DNA from: SIG622 sp045604705
GTDB taxonomy: Bacteria > Bacillota > Clostridia > Oscillospirales > CAG-382
Assembly (NCBI GenBank): GCA_045604705.1
Contig: JAZUOO010000022.1
Span: 5,869-69,868, forward strand
Length of the DNA: 64,000 nucleotides
Direction of reading: 5' to 3'
Position numbers and translations under genes: made by a program. Within the stretch, counting starts at the first letter, position 1; each line of letters starts with the position of its first letter. The notes under the pieces are model-generated. The model saw nothing but the letters and a program-made list of their open reading frames with translations. It ran no database searches and was not told the origin of the DNA. Positions 56,002 to 63,546 of the stretch are shown here, piece after piece.

Positions 56002-56682
56002 TCATTCAACCATAACCGAAACTTCTTCCTTAATCTTCAAAAAATTCACTCCGACGGAGCAGTCAAAAGCACAAACCTCAACCCCGCACCTCTGTGCCTG
56101 CGCAAGTGCATCCGCAAAATCATCACCCAAATCACGGTTCGGCGAAAAAACAATATCTCCATCGAAATCCGCCGCAATAACAAAGAAAACCTTCGCCGTA
56201 TATCCTTGCTCCCGACAAACCGCCAGCTCACCGAGATGCTTTATCCCCCTCTCTGTGGGCGCATCGGGAAACAAAGCTCTGCCATCACGGAAAAGTGTTA
56301 CACCCTTGACTTCAATAAATCCCTTTTCCTCACCGTTCTCAACATAAAAATCAAACCGTGAATTTCCAAATTTCCTCTCCGTCACAACCAAAGCCCGCGG
56401 ATATACCTCTCTCAAATATTCTCCAACAACCACATTCGGCGCAAAACTGTCAACATTCACAAATCTTCCGTCTTTTACGACGGTTACAAGATCGTATTTT
56501 GTTTTTCGGCTCACGTTCGTACTTTCCTGTACAAAAATTTCCGCACCCGGAATAAGTAGCTCTGCAAGCCTTCCTGTATTCTTAACATGACATTTTTCAA
56601 CATTACCGCCAATCTCAATATCACATATAAATCTGTTGCGGCGAACAACAAATCTTGCTTCTCTTATATTTTCGTATTTCAA
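56002..56682 (-). CDS. sfsA: DNA/RNA nuclease SfsA
   Basis: 226 residues, usual length. Motifs: FICDIEIGGNVEKCHVKNTG near the N-terminus (OB-fold part), NSRFDFYVENGEEKGFIEVKG (nuclease-like D-x(n)-ExK, about 107-127), and FPDAPTERGIKHLGEL. First described as a sugar-fermentation stimulation protein. The start is TTG 56682 with AGGAG 8 bp upstream. 12 bp from the SdpI-like gene, so possibly co-transcribed with it. Confidence 0.9.
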   Translation of the reverse strand: MKYENIREARFVVRRNRFICDIEIGGNVEKCHVKNTGRLAELLIPGAEIFVQESTNVSRKTKYDLVTVVKDGRFVNVDSFAPNVVVGEYLREVYPRALVVTERKFGNSRFDFYVENGEEKGFIEVKGVTLFRDGRALFPDAPTERGIKHLGELAVCREQGYTAKVFFVIAADFDGDIVFSPNRDLGDDFADALAQAQRCGVEVCAFDCSVGVNFLKIKEEVSVMVE

Positions 56683-56694
56683 AGCCGATTCTCC

Positions 56695-57315
56695 TTATTT
56701 TCTTCCCACAACAATACCATAAACAATGCCGATAATCGCATAGGGAATAAGCAGAATAAGGCATATAACCGATGCAACAGGCGGAAGAAATACACTTATA
56801 ATAAAGAGCAACCCCATAATAACCGTCTGAAATCCGACAAACCTGTTTATCCTGCGAGCCTTTTCGGTGTCGACATTATAATTTTTGATATAATCAAACT
56901 TTGGAAGATAATTTCCGACAGCAATAAGCACACAGCCAACGATAAGCACCGCAACAATTCTCACATCAACATCCACCCCGAGAGCATAAGCAAAGGTAAC
57001 TCCCTGAAGCAACACGGATATTGCGGGAACAATCCACTTTGTAACCGTCTCAAACTTTTTCCTCTCGCCGTGCTTTGCGGAATTAATGTCATTGACAAAG
57101 CAGCAGAACAGCTGTAAGATCACCATTAATGTGGGGATTGCAAACACCGCAAAGCCCTTTGAAGCAAAATTGTCGGGATTATTGTTAACATCAAAATGCA
57201 CCGCAATCTTCTCGGGAAGCCTGTCCCAGAGAATAATGCCGGGAATAATCGGCAAAAGACAAACAACGCTTGTCAAAGCAAAAATCTTCCATTTAAAAAA
57301 TTTCAAAAACTTCAT
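56695..57315 (-). CDS. SdpI-family membrane protein with DUF1648
   Basis: 206 residues, about six membrane helices. The N-terminal DUF1648 signature is visible: LPIIPGIILWDRLPEKIAVH (about 20-39), then FDVNNNPDNFASKGFAVF. The C-terminal SdpI-like half reads NYLPKFDYIKNYNVDTEKAR. In B. subtilis SdpI gives immunity to the toxin SdpC and signals through SdpR. The upstream gene encodes an ArsR-type repressor and overlaps by 4 bp, matching sdpRI. No sdpABC toxin genes are in the window. Confidence 0.85.
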   Translation of the reverse strand: MKFLKFFKWKIFALTSVVCLLPIIPGIILWDRLPEKIAVHFDVNNNPDNFASKGFAVFAIPTLMVILQLFCCFVNDINSAKHGERKKFETVTKWIVPAISVLLQGVTFAYALGVDVDVRIVAVLIVGCVLIAVGNYLPKFDYIKNYNVDTEKARRINRFVGFQTVIMGLLFIISVFLPPVASVICLILLIPYAIIGIVYGIVVGRK

Positions 57316-57581
57316 TCCTTCCTACCTCCAAATCCGTAAATCCAGCTTATAACCTCCTCAAAAACCGAGGTGTTTATACTGTAATATATAAAATTCTTAT
57401 ACTTTTCCTCCGAAATAAGCTCAGCTCCCTTCAGCTTTGATAAATGATAGGACACCGTAGCTCCCGTAAGATTAAAGCATTCGGCAATTTCGCCCGCACT
57501 CTTTCTCCCGCCTTTGAGCATTGAAAGAATGTCACGACGAACAGGGTCAGCAAGAGCTTTCAGAGTTTCGTTCATTCCCAT
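57312..57581 (-). CDS. ArsR-family autorepressor, SdpR-like
   Basis: 89 residues. Winged-helix ArsR fold: ETLKALADPVRRDILSMLKG (about 4-23), GEIAECFNLTGATVSYHLSK with the recognition helix (about 29-48), then YKNFIYYSINTSVFEEVI. The metal-binding cysteines of ArsR/SmtB are absent. ATG 57581 has AGGAG at 7 bp; a longer frame lacks a signal. Two perfect palindromes flank its promoter, which suggests autoregulation. Confidence 0.88.
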   Translation of the reverse strand: MGMNETLKALADPVRRDILSMLKGGRKSAGEIAECFNLTGATVSYHLSKLKGAELISEEKYKNFIYYSINTSVFEEVISWIYGFGGRKE

Positions 57582-57601
57582 GGTATCACTCCTTTTTCGA
57601 T

Positions 57602-57623
57602 TATTTAGAAATATTTCTAAATA
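57602..57623 (-). promoter_or_regulatory. Operator 1, perfect palindrome downstream of the -10
   Basis: TATTTAGAAATATTTCTAAATA, an uninterrupted 22-bp palindrome between the -10 box and the SdpR-like start codon. Confidence 0.7.
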
Positions 57624-57624
57624 G

Positions 57625-57653
57625 AGTGTATCATACACTACCGCATTTGTCAA
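57625..57653 (-). promoter_or_regulatory. sdpR-sdpI-like promoter
   Basis: Minus strand: TTGACA (57648-57653), 17-bp spacer, TACACT (57625-57630). Confidence 0.85.
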
Positions 57654-57655
57654 GA

Positions 57656-57681
57656 GGTATTTAGAAAAAAATCTAAATACC
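57656..57681 (-). promoter_or_regulatory. Operator 2, perfect palindrome upstream of the -35
   Basis: GGTATTTAGA, 6 A/T bases, TCTAAATACC. Shares TATTTAGA/TCTAAATA with operator 1. Centre-to-centre distance is 56 bp. Confidence 0.7.
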
Positions 57682-58064
57682 GTTCATTTCCGAAACAATA
57701 TATGCTTAACAAACCTCATAAATAAACACATTTCCGAAACCAAAAATCTGTTTTCAGCCGTTTTGTGCCAACAAAAATGCGGCGGTGACCATTTTCGGAT
57801 CATCGCCGTAATTTTTTATTTATCTCTCAGATATTCTTTGCAAGCCTCGTTGTCATCCGTTTTTTCACCCCTGTGTCATGCGTTTCTTCGCCTTTGGTAT
57901 AACGCAAAAAGTGCAACCGCACAATAATCGTTCAAATCAAAAATCACAACAGTTACGCAATATTCAAAGGAGAAAAGTCTGAAAAATAATCCAAATGCCA
58001 TTTGGCTTTGCAAAATCGCACAAACTTTCGCAATCACGAAAGGAATAGTCATAACAATACTTTT
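57682..58064. other. Intergenic stretch with a two-way hairpin
   Basis: A hairpin GCGGCGGTGA...TCATCGCCGT at 57780-57809 is followed on the plus strand by AATTTTTTATT and on the minus strand by CATTTTTG, so it could terminate the lipoprotein transcript. A 58-codon minus-strand frame at 57876-58052 has no ribosome binding site and is not called. Nothing else recognised. Confidence 0.5.
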
Positions 58065-59387
58065 TTAATCTCGCATTTCAAAAACTATCCACTCACCGTC
58101 AATAAGAACAAGAAGTCCGTCTCCTGAAAGCGCATGCTTTATAAAAATACTGTCAAGTATATCTATATTTGCCTGACAATCAACCGCTGGCATTTTTGTT
58201 TCGGTAACTGTTGAGGTTACCTTGCCAAGTATATCCGATTCGGTATATACCACATCGCCAAAGATTTTTTCACCGGTGTAATAGTATGTCACGCCGTCAT
58301 GCATAAGAGCATAGGGACAAACACTGTCAGCCGCAGGGTAACCACACAGAGCATCCTCTATCTCAAATTCAAGGTAATAGGTATGCTCATCATAGTCGGC
58401 ACCTGCCCTGAAATCCATAATCTCCTTGGAAATCCTGTATTTTCCCAAAGAAAGCTCGCCGTAAAGCCATTCCCAGTTTATCTCAAATTCACGCTCCGAG
58501 CCCGCTGGAATATTGTATGCAGGCATATTCCACGCCACATCTCCGACACCCTCACGGTAAGGCTGACGTTCCCAGAATTTTCCGTTCCATACAGAGAGCT
58601 CATAGGGAGTTCCGGTATTAAGCTCACCCTTAAGGTTACCGCCGCTTTGTGCTATAACAAGCGTCATACCCGTACTTGTAACATTTTCCGCACGCATAGT
58701 AACGCCCCAATCAAAGACCTGTCCATACTTCACGGGAATTGTAATTCGCCTCTCATCCGTCTGCTTTTCGCCGTAAATCGCATTACCGTCGGCATCAAAA
58801 CGAGCTTCCCTTGACGAGAGTATTATTTCCTCAAAATCCTCGCCGACAACACGCAAACAGCTCTTGAAATCCGTTATCGGGAAGCCTGTAAGATCTATCC
58901 TTTTGAATATCCTCCAACCGTCCTCCATGGGAACTTCCTTTGTGGAGTCACCCACATTCTGCCAGCCAAAGCCGAGGTGTTCAATGCCGATTTCAAAATT
59001 TGCGCCGCCGTCCTTTTGCGGAACCTCATATTCGGTGTATGTAATATTTACATTGCCGTCAAGTGTTCCGCACCTCGGTGTCATCTGACTGTTTTCACCG
59101 GTATCATAGTAAAGTCTGCCACCGATACACACCAGCTTTATCGGGTACACTTTGACATTTTCGACACTTTTTGCACCGTCAACATCCGAACTGTTTTCTT
59201 TGTTCCCGACATCCACCGCTTGCATACTTCCACAAATTTCAACGTCATTTTTCATGGTCTGGTCCGTGTTTATCCCCGACTCAAAACCGTTTGAAACGTT
59301 GTTATTTCCCGTATTTTCCGCCTCATTTCCGCAGGAAACACAGACAAAACACAGAAAAACAAGTGCAAAAAATATATATTTTTTCAT
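58065..59387 (-). CDS. Lipoprotein with Ig-like C-terminal region
   Basis: 440 residues. Lipobox VCVSC (Cys19) after MKKYIFFALVFLCF. Start 59387 with GGGAGG 5 bp upstream; the frame opens 17 codons earlier without signal. A low-complexity Asn/Asp linker is followed by beta-rich sequence. The segment around residues 310-380 (SVWNGKFWERQPYREG; GSEREFEINWEWLYGELSLG) resembles a bacterial Ig-like domain common in Clostridial surface lipoproteins. Function unknown. Next to another lipoprotein gene. Confidence 0.7.
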   Translation of the reverse strand: MKKYIFFALVFLCFVCVSCGNEAENTGNNNVSNGFESGINTDQTMKNDVEICGSMQAVDVGNKENSSDVDGAKSVENVKVYPIKLVCIGGRLYYDTGENSQMTPRCGTLDGNVNITYTEYEVPQKDGGANFEIGIEHLGFGWQNVGDSTKEVPMEDGWRIFKRIDLTGFPITDFKSCLRVVGEDFEEIILSSREARFDADGNAIYGEKQTDERRITIPVKYGQVFDWGVTMRAENVTSTGMTLVIAQSGGNLKGELNTGTPYELSVWNGKFWERQPYREGVGDVAWNMPAYNIPAGSEREFEINWEWLYGELSLGKYRISKEIMDFRAGADYDEHTYYLEFEIEDALCGYPAADSVCPYALMHDGVTYYYTGEKIFGDVVYTESDILGKVTSTVTETKMPAVDCQANIDILDSIFIKHALSGDGLLVLIDGEWIVFEMRD

Positions 59388-59444
59388 AACAGCCTCCCGA
59401 TTTGCCGAAATTTTCACTTGCTTTTTACGGACTTTCACCGCTTC

Positions 59445-60533
59445 TTAAGCATTTTTATCGTTTTTTTCACCGTTTTCGTCTGTTTTGTTTTCACTGTTAT
59501 CCATCACATCGTTTTCTGGGGAGGAATAATTTTTCTCATCAAGCTTGTCCGTCATTCTTTTGATTTTCTTTATTACTTTCTTGACAACAAGCACTAAAAC
59601 AACAATCACAACAAGCCAGATGATAACGGGAACAAAATTATAAGACAGTCCGACAAGAAAATCCTGGAAGCCCTCCTTGAATTCTTCAATTCCCTCATTA
59701 AAAGAGCTGCTCATTCTTTCACCGAAGGTAACCGTTACAGGCTTGGGGGTAACGTATTCTTTTACCTCGGAAATATTTATTGTCACGGTCGCAAAGCTCA
59801 CAAGCGAATCATACTTGCGAAGTGTCCCCGTATAGCTTTCTATTTCGTATCTTATATCTGCAAGCTCACGTTCAAGTGCTAAAACATCGTCAAGCATTGC
59901 GGAATTTTTAAGTATCTCAAGCACTCTTTCCTCGCGGATTTTTGCACTTTCAAGTCTTGCCTCGGTATCGTAATAGCTCTCGGTAACGTCCTTGTTATCC
60001 TGAGACGACCTTACTACAACGCCAACGCTGTCCGCCTCACCAACAAACGCCTTATAATTTCCGACAGGGACTCTCACCGTGTAATATGCCCGTCTTGCAC
60101 TGCCGCCCGAAGCGTATACGTTAGAGCTTTCAAAATATGCTCCGTACTTGTCACACAAGGCTTCAAGCGCATTTACGGACTTGTCGAATTCCTTTGTTTC
60201 AATGTCATAGCTTGAACTGTAGATTATTTTTCTTGCAGTCTGCGTATTTGTAATATCTGCAGTCGGCTCTGCAATTTGGGGAGCTTCCGCATAGTATTCT
60301 TCGCTTTCGGCTTTGTAGTTGGTGCTAACGCTGTTATCACGGCTGATACCGTCAAAGCCCGTTTCGGTTTCATATACTATGTATTCTTCAGGTGCTGCAT
60401 CGTACCTAAGATCCACAGTCCCGTTAAAGCCGTTGTAAGATTGACTTTTACTGCCGCAGGAGCACAAGGTCAGTGCCGCAAGAACAAGTGTAAGAGAAGT
60501 CTTTAAAATTTTTGATGAATGTAGATTTTTCAT
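59445..60533 (-). CDS. DUF4349 lipoprotein with C-terminal membrane helix
   Basis: 362 residues. Signal peptide and lipobox (LTLCSC, Cys26). DUF4349 features: KIIYSSSYDIETKEFDKSVN (about 108-127), GNYKAFVGEADSVGVVVRSS, a coiled-coil helix (EERVLEILKNSAMLDDVLAL) and a strand part (YDSLVSFATVTINISEVKEY). A membrane helix at about 290-320 (VPVIIWLVVIVVLVLVVKKV) is followed by an acidic cytoplasmic tail. A widespread family of unknown function. 57 bp from the other lipoprotein gene. Confidence 0.85.
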   Translation of the reverse strand: MKNLHSSKILKTSLTLVLAALTLCSCGSKSQSYNGFNGTVDLRYDAAPEEYIVYETETGFDGISRDNSVSTNYKAESEEYYAEAPQIAEPTADITNTQTARKIIYSSSYDIETKEFDKSVNALEALCDKYGAYFESSNVYASGGSARRAYYTVRVPVGNYKAFVGEADSVGVVVRSSQDNKDVTESYYDTEARLESAKIREERVLEILKNSAMLDDVLALERELADIRYEIESYTGTLRKYDSLVSFATVTINISEVKEYVTPKPVTVTFGERMSSSFNEGIEEFKEGFQDFLVGLSYNFVPVIIWLVVIVVLVLVVKKVIKKIKRMTDKLDEKNYSSPENDVMDNSENKTDENGEKNDKNA

Positions 60534-60647
60534 GGCATTGGCATCCTTTCTGCGTTGTGCACAAAATTATGTCGTTATTTCTTTACTGTTTGGTGGTTTA
60601 GACGTATAATGTGCCGGGAAAGTTCCAATATTTTCAATTTTTTTGGC

Positions 60648-60938
60648 TTAAACATTCCTTTTTTTCTCCACGAACCATTTGCTGCCGTCAAGGAAAAGAT
60701 AGGTTTCGTTGTTTCCGATTCTGCAGGTGTATCTTATTCCGCTACCGCCGCCCTTAAGACTTGCCGCAGGTCTTTTGTCGGTTATGCGGTCTATCTTGAA
60801 GCGTCTTCCGTCCTCCCAGATTATAAGCTCGGGAATTATTATGCCCTCCTTGTTGAAGTATGCTTTTACACAGACGTAGGTCTTAAGGTGTACCGCTTCG
60901 GGGGCATAGTCGTTGATATAGGTCCTTTCTGTATTCAT
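60648..60938 (-). CDS. DUF6504-like small protein next to dinB
   Basis: 96 residues. The text 'IIPELIIWEDGRRFKIDRITDKRPAASLKGGGSGIRYTCRIG' resembles a family commonly found beside DNA polymerase IV genes in Clostridia; the DUF number is from memory. The C-terminus reads YLFLDGSKWFVEKKRNV. A small beta protein of unknown function. AAAGGA lies 12 bp before the ATG. Same strand and just downstream of dinB, so perhaps damage-induced. Confidence 0.65.
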   Translation of the reverse strand: MNTERTYINDYAPEAVHLKTYVCVKAYFNKEGIIIPELIIWEDGRRFKIDRITDKRPAASLKGGGSGIRYTCRIGNNETYLFLDGSKWFVEKKRNV

Positions 60939-60994
60939 AGTTATAATCGTTCCTTTCGTGTTGCTGAAAGTTTGTGCTGTCTTTCAAAGCAGCA

Positions 60995-61013
60995 TTGATG
61001 TCAGTGACATCAA
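60995..61013. promoter_or_regulatory. Perfect 9-1-9 palindrome upstream of the DUF6504-like gene
   Basis: TTGATGTCA-g-TGACATCAA. Exact symmetry over 19 bp in the 218-bp gap between dinB and the small gene. Could be an operator for an unknown regulator, or part of a short hairpin. Confidence 0.5.
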
Positions 61014-61156
61014 AGTCACAAACTTCTATGGCTGAAAATTTATTTTAAGATTTAATATCTCCTATCTTTGATTTTTATAATTGACAATCACTTTTTGTGC
61101 GTGCAATATTTTTGTGAAAATTCAGTATATAATCCGATTTCTTTCGGTTCGTGGGA

Positions 61157-62455
61157 CTAAAACTTGCCTTTGACGCAGGCTCCCGTAAGTCGGCTGTCGC
61201 ACATTACAACAGCTCTTTGAAGCGAGCTTTTTCCAAATCTCTTACGTATATTATCCACTGCTTTGTCTATTTCAAAATCCCGTCTGTTTCGTTCTCTGTC
61301 ATCCTCAAACACCGAGAGCTGAATCGGCGTATCGGCACTGCAAAGGTTTGTCCCTCTTATTCCGATGCTCCGCACACTCGTATGCCAATCATAGACTGAG
61401 GTGAATATTCTGCAGGCATTTTCGGCAATGATTCTTGTGCAGTCGGTAGGCTCGGACAGCTTTACCTGATGCTCATGGGTTTTAAGGTCGCTCTCCCTTA
61501 TTGAAATCTGAATGGTACAGCATTTGAGTCCGTGACGGCGAAGTCTTGCTCCCACACTTTCCGCAAGCATCCAGCACATCATGCGGACATCGTCGTCGTT
61601 TTCAAGATCTCTCGGTGTTGTAACGGAATTACCGATAGACTTTATTTCCTCAAATTCCGTTTCGTGAACTACCGCAGATGTATCCTCTCCTCTTGCGTTT
61701 CCGAGAAGAAAAATTCCGTTTTTGCCAAAGGTTGACCGCATAAAGAATTCACTAAGACCGGCTATTTCACCTATTGTGCGCACTCCGAATTTCGCAAGTG
61801 TTTCCTCGGTGCTTTTACCGACGTATATCATATCCGATGCAGGAAGATTTGCGATAATTTCGCCGTATTTATCGGGAGAGAAAACCGTTGTGGCATCCGG
61901 CTTTTTGTAGTCAGAGGCGAGTTTTGCGAAAATTTTGTTATAGCTGACGCCTATTGAAACGGTAAGTCCGAGTTCGTCAAAAATTCTGTTCCGTATTTCA
62001 TCCGCAAGCTTCTTTGCACTTTCAAAATCATGTATTCCCTTGCATCCCGTGACATCAAGCCAGGCTTCATCTGCGCCGAAGGGTTCCACTCTGTCGGTAT
62101 AATCATAGTATATTTTTCTTGCAAGATATGAGTATTTGGAATATTTTTCATAATCTGCAGGGACAAGTACAAGGTCGGGGCATTTCTGCTTTGCCTGCCA
62201 TATGACCTGCGCGGTTTTAACGCCGTATTTTTTGGCGAGGTTATTTTTGGCAAGAACAATTCCGTGTCTTGATTCCACGCTTCCGCAGACTGCGACGGGA
62301 TGCCCTCTGAGTGACGGATCAAGGGCACATTCCACCGAGGCGTAGAAGTTATTCAGGTCGGAGTGGAATATGAATCTTCCGCGGTTGAGTTCTGCGCCGA
62401 GTGCGGCACGTTTGTCTATTTCACCTGTGCCGGAAATACGGTTTTCGGCAATCAT
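61157..62455 (-). CDS. dinB: DNA polymerase IV (Y-family)
   Basis: 432 residues. Error-prone translesion polymerase. Catalytic motifs: FHSDLNNFYASVE (first Asp, about 31-43), PFGADEAWLDVTG (Asp-Glu pair, about 99-111), and SIGVSYNKIFAKLASDYKKP (about 147-166). The little-finger domain reads SVGARLRRHGLKCCTIQISI. Compared with E. coli it is longer at the C-terminus and lacks an obvious beta-clamp motif in the last residues, though I cannot exclude one. AAAGGAG lies 7 bp before the ATG. Under a consensus promoter with GAAC boxes. Confidence 0.93.
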   Translation of the reverse strand: MIAENRISGTGEIDKRAALGAELNRGRFIFHSDLNNFYASVECALDPSLRGHPVAVCGSVESRHGIVLAKNNLAKKYGVKTAQVIWQAKQKCPDLVLVPADYEKYSKYSYLARKIYYDYTDRVEPFGADEAWLDVTGCKGIHDFESAKKLADEIRNRIFDELGLTVSIGVSYNKIFAKLASDYKKPDATTVFSPDKYGEIIANLPASDMIYVGKSTEETLAKFGVRTIGEIAGLSEFFMRSTFGKNGIFLLGNARGEDTSAVVHETEFEEIKSIGNSVTTPRDLENDDDVRMMCWMLAESVGARLRRHGLKCCTIQISIRESDLKTHEHQVKLSEPTDCTRIIAENACRIFTSVYDWHTSVRSIGIRGTNLCSADTPIQLSVFEDDRERNRRDFEIDKAVDNIRKRFGKSSLQRAVVMCDSRLTGACVKGKF

Positions 62456-62502
62456 CGGAATGCTCCTTTCTGTGTATGCACATTTGTTTGAATAGATGTT
62501 TA

Positions 62503-62514
62503 GAATGTTTGTTC
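62503..62514 (-). promoter_or_regulatory. LexA-like box 1
   Basis: Minus strand GAACAAACATTC. One mismatch from a GAAC-N4-GTTC palindrome, near the expected transcription start of dinB. Confidence 0.55.
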
Positions 62515-62518
62515 TGAT

Positions 62519-62547
62519 ATTATATCACACATTTGTTCTTTTGTCAA
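62519..62547 (-). promoter_or_regulatory. dinB promoter
   Basis: Minus strand: TTGACA (62542-62547), 17-bp spacer, TATAAT (62519-62524). Perfect consensus. A second GAACAAATGTGT box (62527-62538) lies in the spacer. Confidence 0.85.
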
Positions 62548-62566
62548 GGGGTTTTGAGGAAATTCC

Positions 62567-62591
62567 AAATATTTGTTCCAAATGTGTGTTC
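62567..62591 (-). promoter_or_regulatory. Two upstream GAAC boxes
   Basis: Minus strand GAACACACATTT (62580-62591) and GAACAAATATTT (62567-62578). Direct repeats of the same half-site upstream of the -35. Confidence 0.5.
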
Positions 62592-62611
62592 TGGTTTTGG
62601 CTTTTTCTTAT

Positions 62612-62659
62612 TTGTTGCTTTCTGCGTTTTGTTCAACAGACTTCTGATTTATTGTTTTT
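62612..62659 (-). repeat. Single inverted unit of the 62-bp repeat
   Basis: Reverse complement reads AAAAACAATAAATCAGAAGT then CTGTTGAACAAAACGCAGAA. It matches 46638-46685 with only a few differences. Isolated here, 16 kb away. Confidence 0.75.
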
Positions 62660-62736
62660 GTCTCTGTACGAGATAAGTATTGATGTGTATAATTGAACTT
62701 TTTATTCATTTTTTGAATACACAATGGAAAATGAGA

Positions 62737-62766
62737 AGGAGCAAGGTATATTTCAACCTTGCTCCT
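62737..62766 (-). terminator. Terminator after the methyltransferase gene
   Basis: AGGAGCAAGGT...ACCTTGCTCCT stem; minus strand continues TCTCATTTTCC. 44 bp after the stop. Confidence 0.7.
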
Positions 62767-62810
62767 ATGGGATATATGCTATTTAGTTCAACAAATTGGA
62801 ATTTGGCGAA

Positions 62811-63401
62811 TTATTTTTTACTTACAATGATGTATGCATTATCGGTTTCAAATACCATCGAAACAGACATTGCAGTTGCCTTTATAAGCGATTTTATATT
62901 CTCGAGTGTATCGGGATACACTCTAATCTTGCGAGTCCCCATATCAATATATTCGCTTTGGTTTTTATCTATGGATAAACAAAAGATGCCATTTTTACTC
63001 AACAATGTATCTATCTTGGCAATAACCTGCTTTTTATGCTTAAAATGCATCATTGTAAGGGATGAATAAATAACATCGAATGTTTCGCTAAATTGATAAT
63101 CATTGAAATCATCACATACAAACACTACGTTTGTATGCTCTTTTAAGTTTTCTTTTGCTCGTTTAATAGTCTTTGGAGAAATATCAATGCCTGTGAGGGT
63201 CATGCAGAATGGCGCAACCTTAACAGCAATTCTTCCAGTACCAATGCCGATTTCTAAAACCTTTTTGCTCTTAGTAAGTTCCATTGCTTCTATAAATCGT
63301 GCCCCATCCCATTGGGACATATATTCTTGCAATATAGGAGGGTCACGAAAAGGGTCGTTATCTTCCTCAATTAATAAATCATAATGATTGATTACTTCCA
63401 T
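62811..63401 (-). CDS. Class I SAM-dependent methyltransferase
   Basis: 196 residues. SAM motif KVLEIGIGTGRIAVKVAPFC (about 47-66), then GIDISPKTIKRAKENL and VFVCDDFNDYQF. ATG 63401 (MEVINHYDLL) is better placed than 63410 relative to GAAGG. It resembles UbiE/Tam-type methyltransferases; substrate unknown. It lies in an AT-rich stretch between dinB and a transposase remnant, and its lower GC than the neighbours suggests possible transfer (by eye, not measured). Confidence 0.8.
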   Translation of the reverse strand: MEVINHYDLLIEEDNDPFRDPPILQEYMSQWDGARFIEAMELTKSKKVLEIGIGTGRIAVKVAPFCMTLTGIDISPKTIKRAKENLKEHTNVVFVCDDFNDYQFSETFDVIYSSLTMMHFKHKKQVIAKIDTLLSKNGIFCLSIDKNQSEYIDMGTRKIRVYPDTLENIKSLIKATAMSVSMVFETDNAYIIVSKK

Positions 63402-63449
63402 ATTACACATACCTTCAAATTCTTATTTGTTTAACTGTTTTATTACCTA

Positions 63450-63498
63450 TATAGACAGAAAATTAGCAAAAAGTTCTATTTTCCGTCTATATTATAGC
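63450..63498. promoter_or_regulatory. Inverted repeat upstream of the methyltransferase gene
   Basis: TATAGACAGAAAAT and ATTTTCCGTCTATA, one mismatch, spaced by about 18 bp. It could be an operator, an insertion-element end or part of a terminator for the transposase gene. Not resolved. Confidence 0.35.
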
Positions 63499-63546
63499 AT
63501 ACTTTTTCTCATTTGTCACGATACGGAGACAAAATTAACAGAATTC

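Noticed and set aside
57876..58052. 58-codon minus-strand frame in the gap after the lipoprotein gene
   Set aside because: No ribosome binding site and no recognisable sequence.
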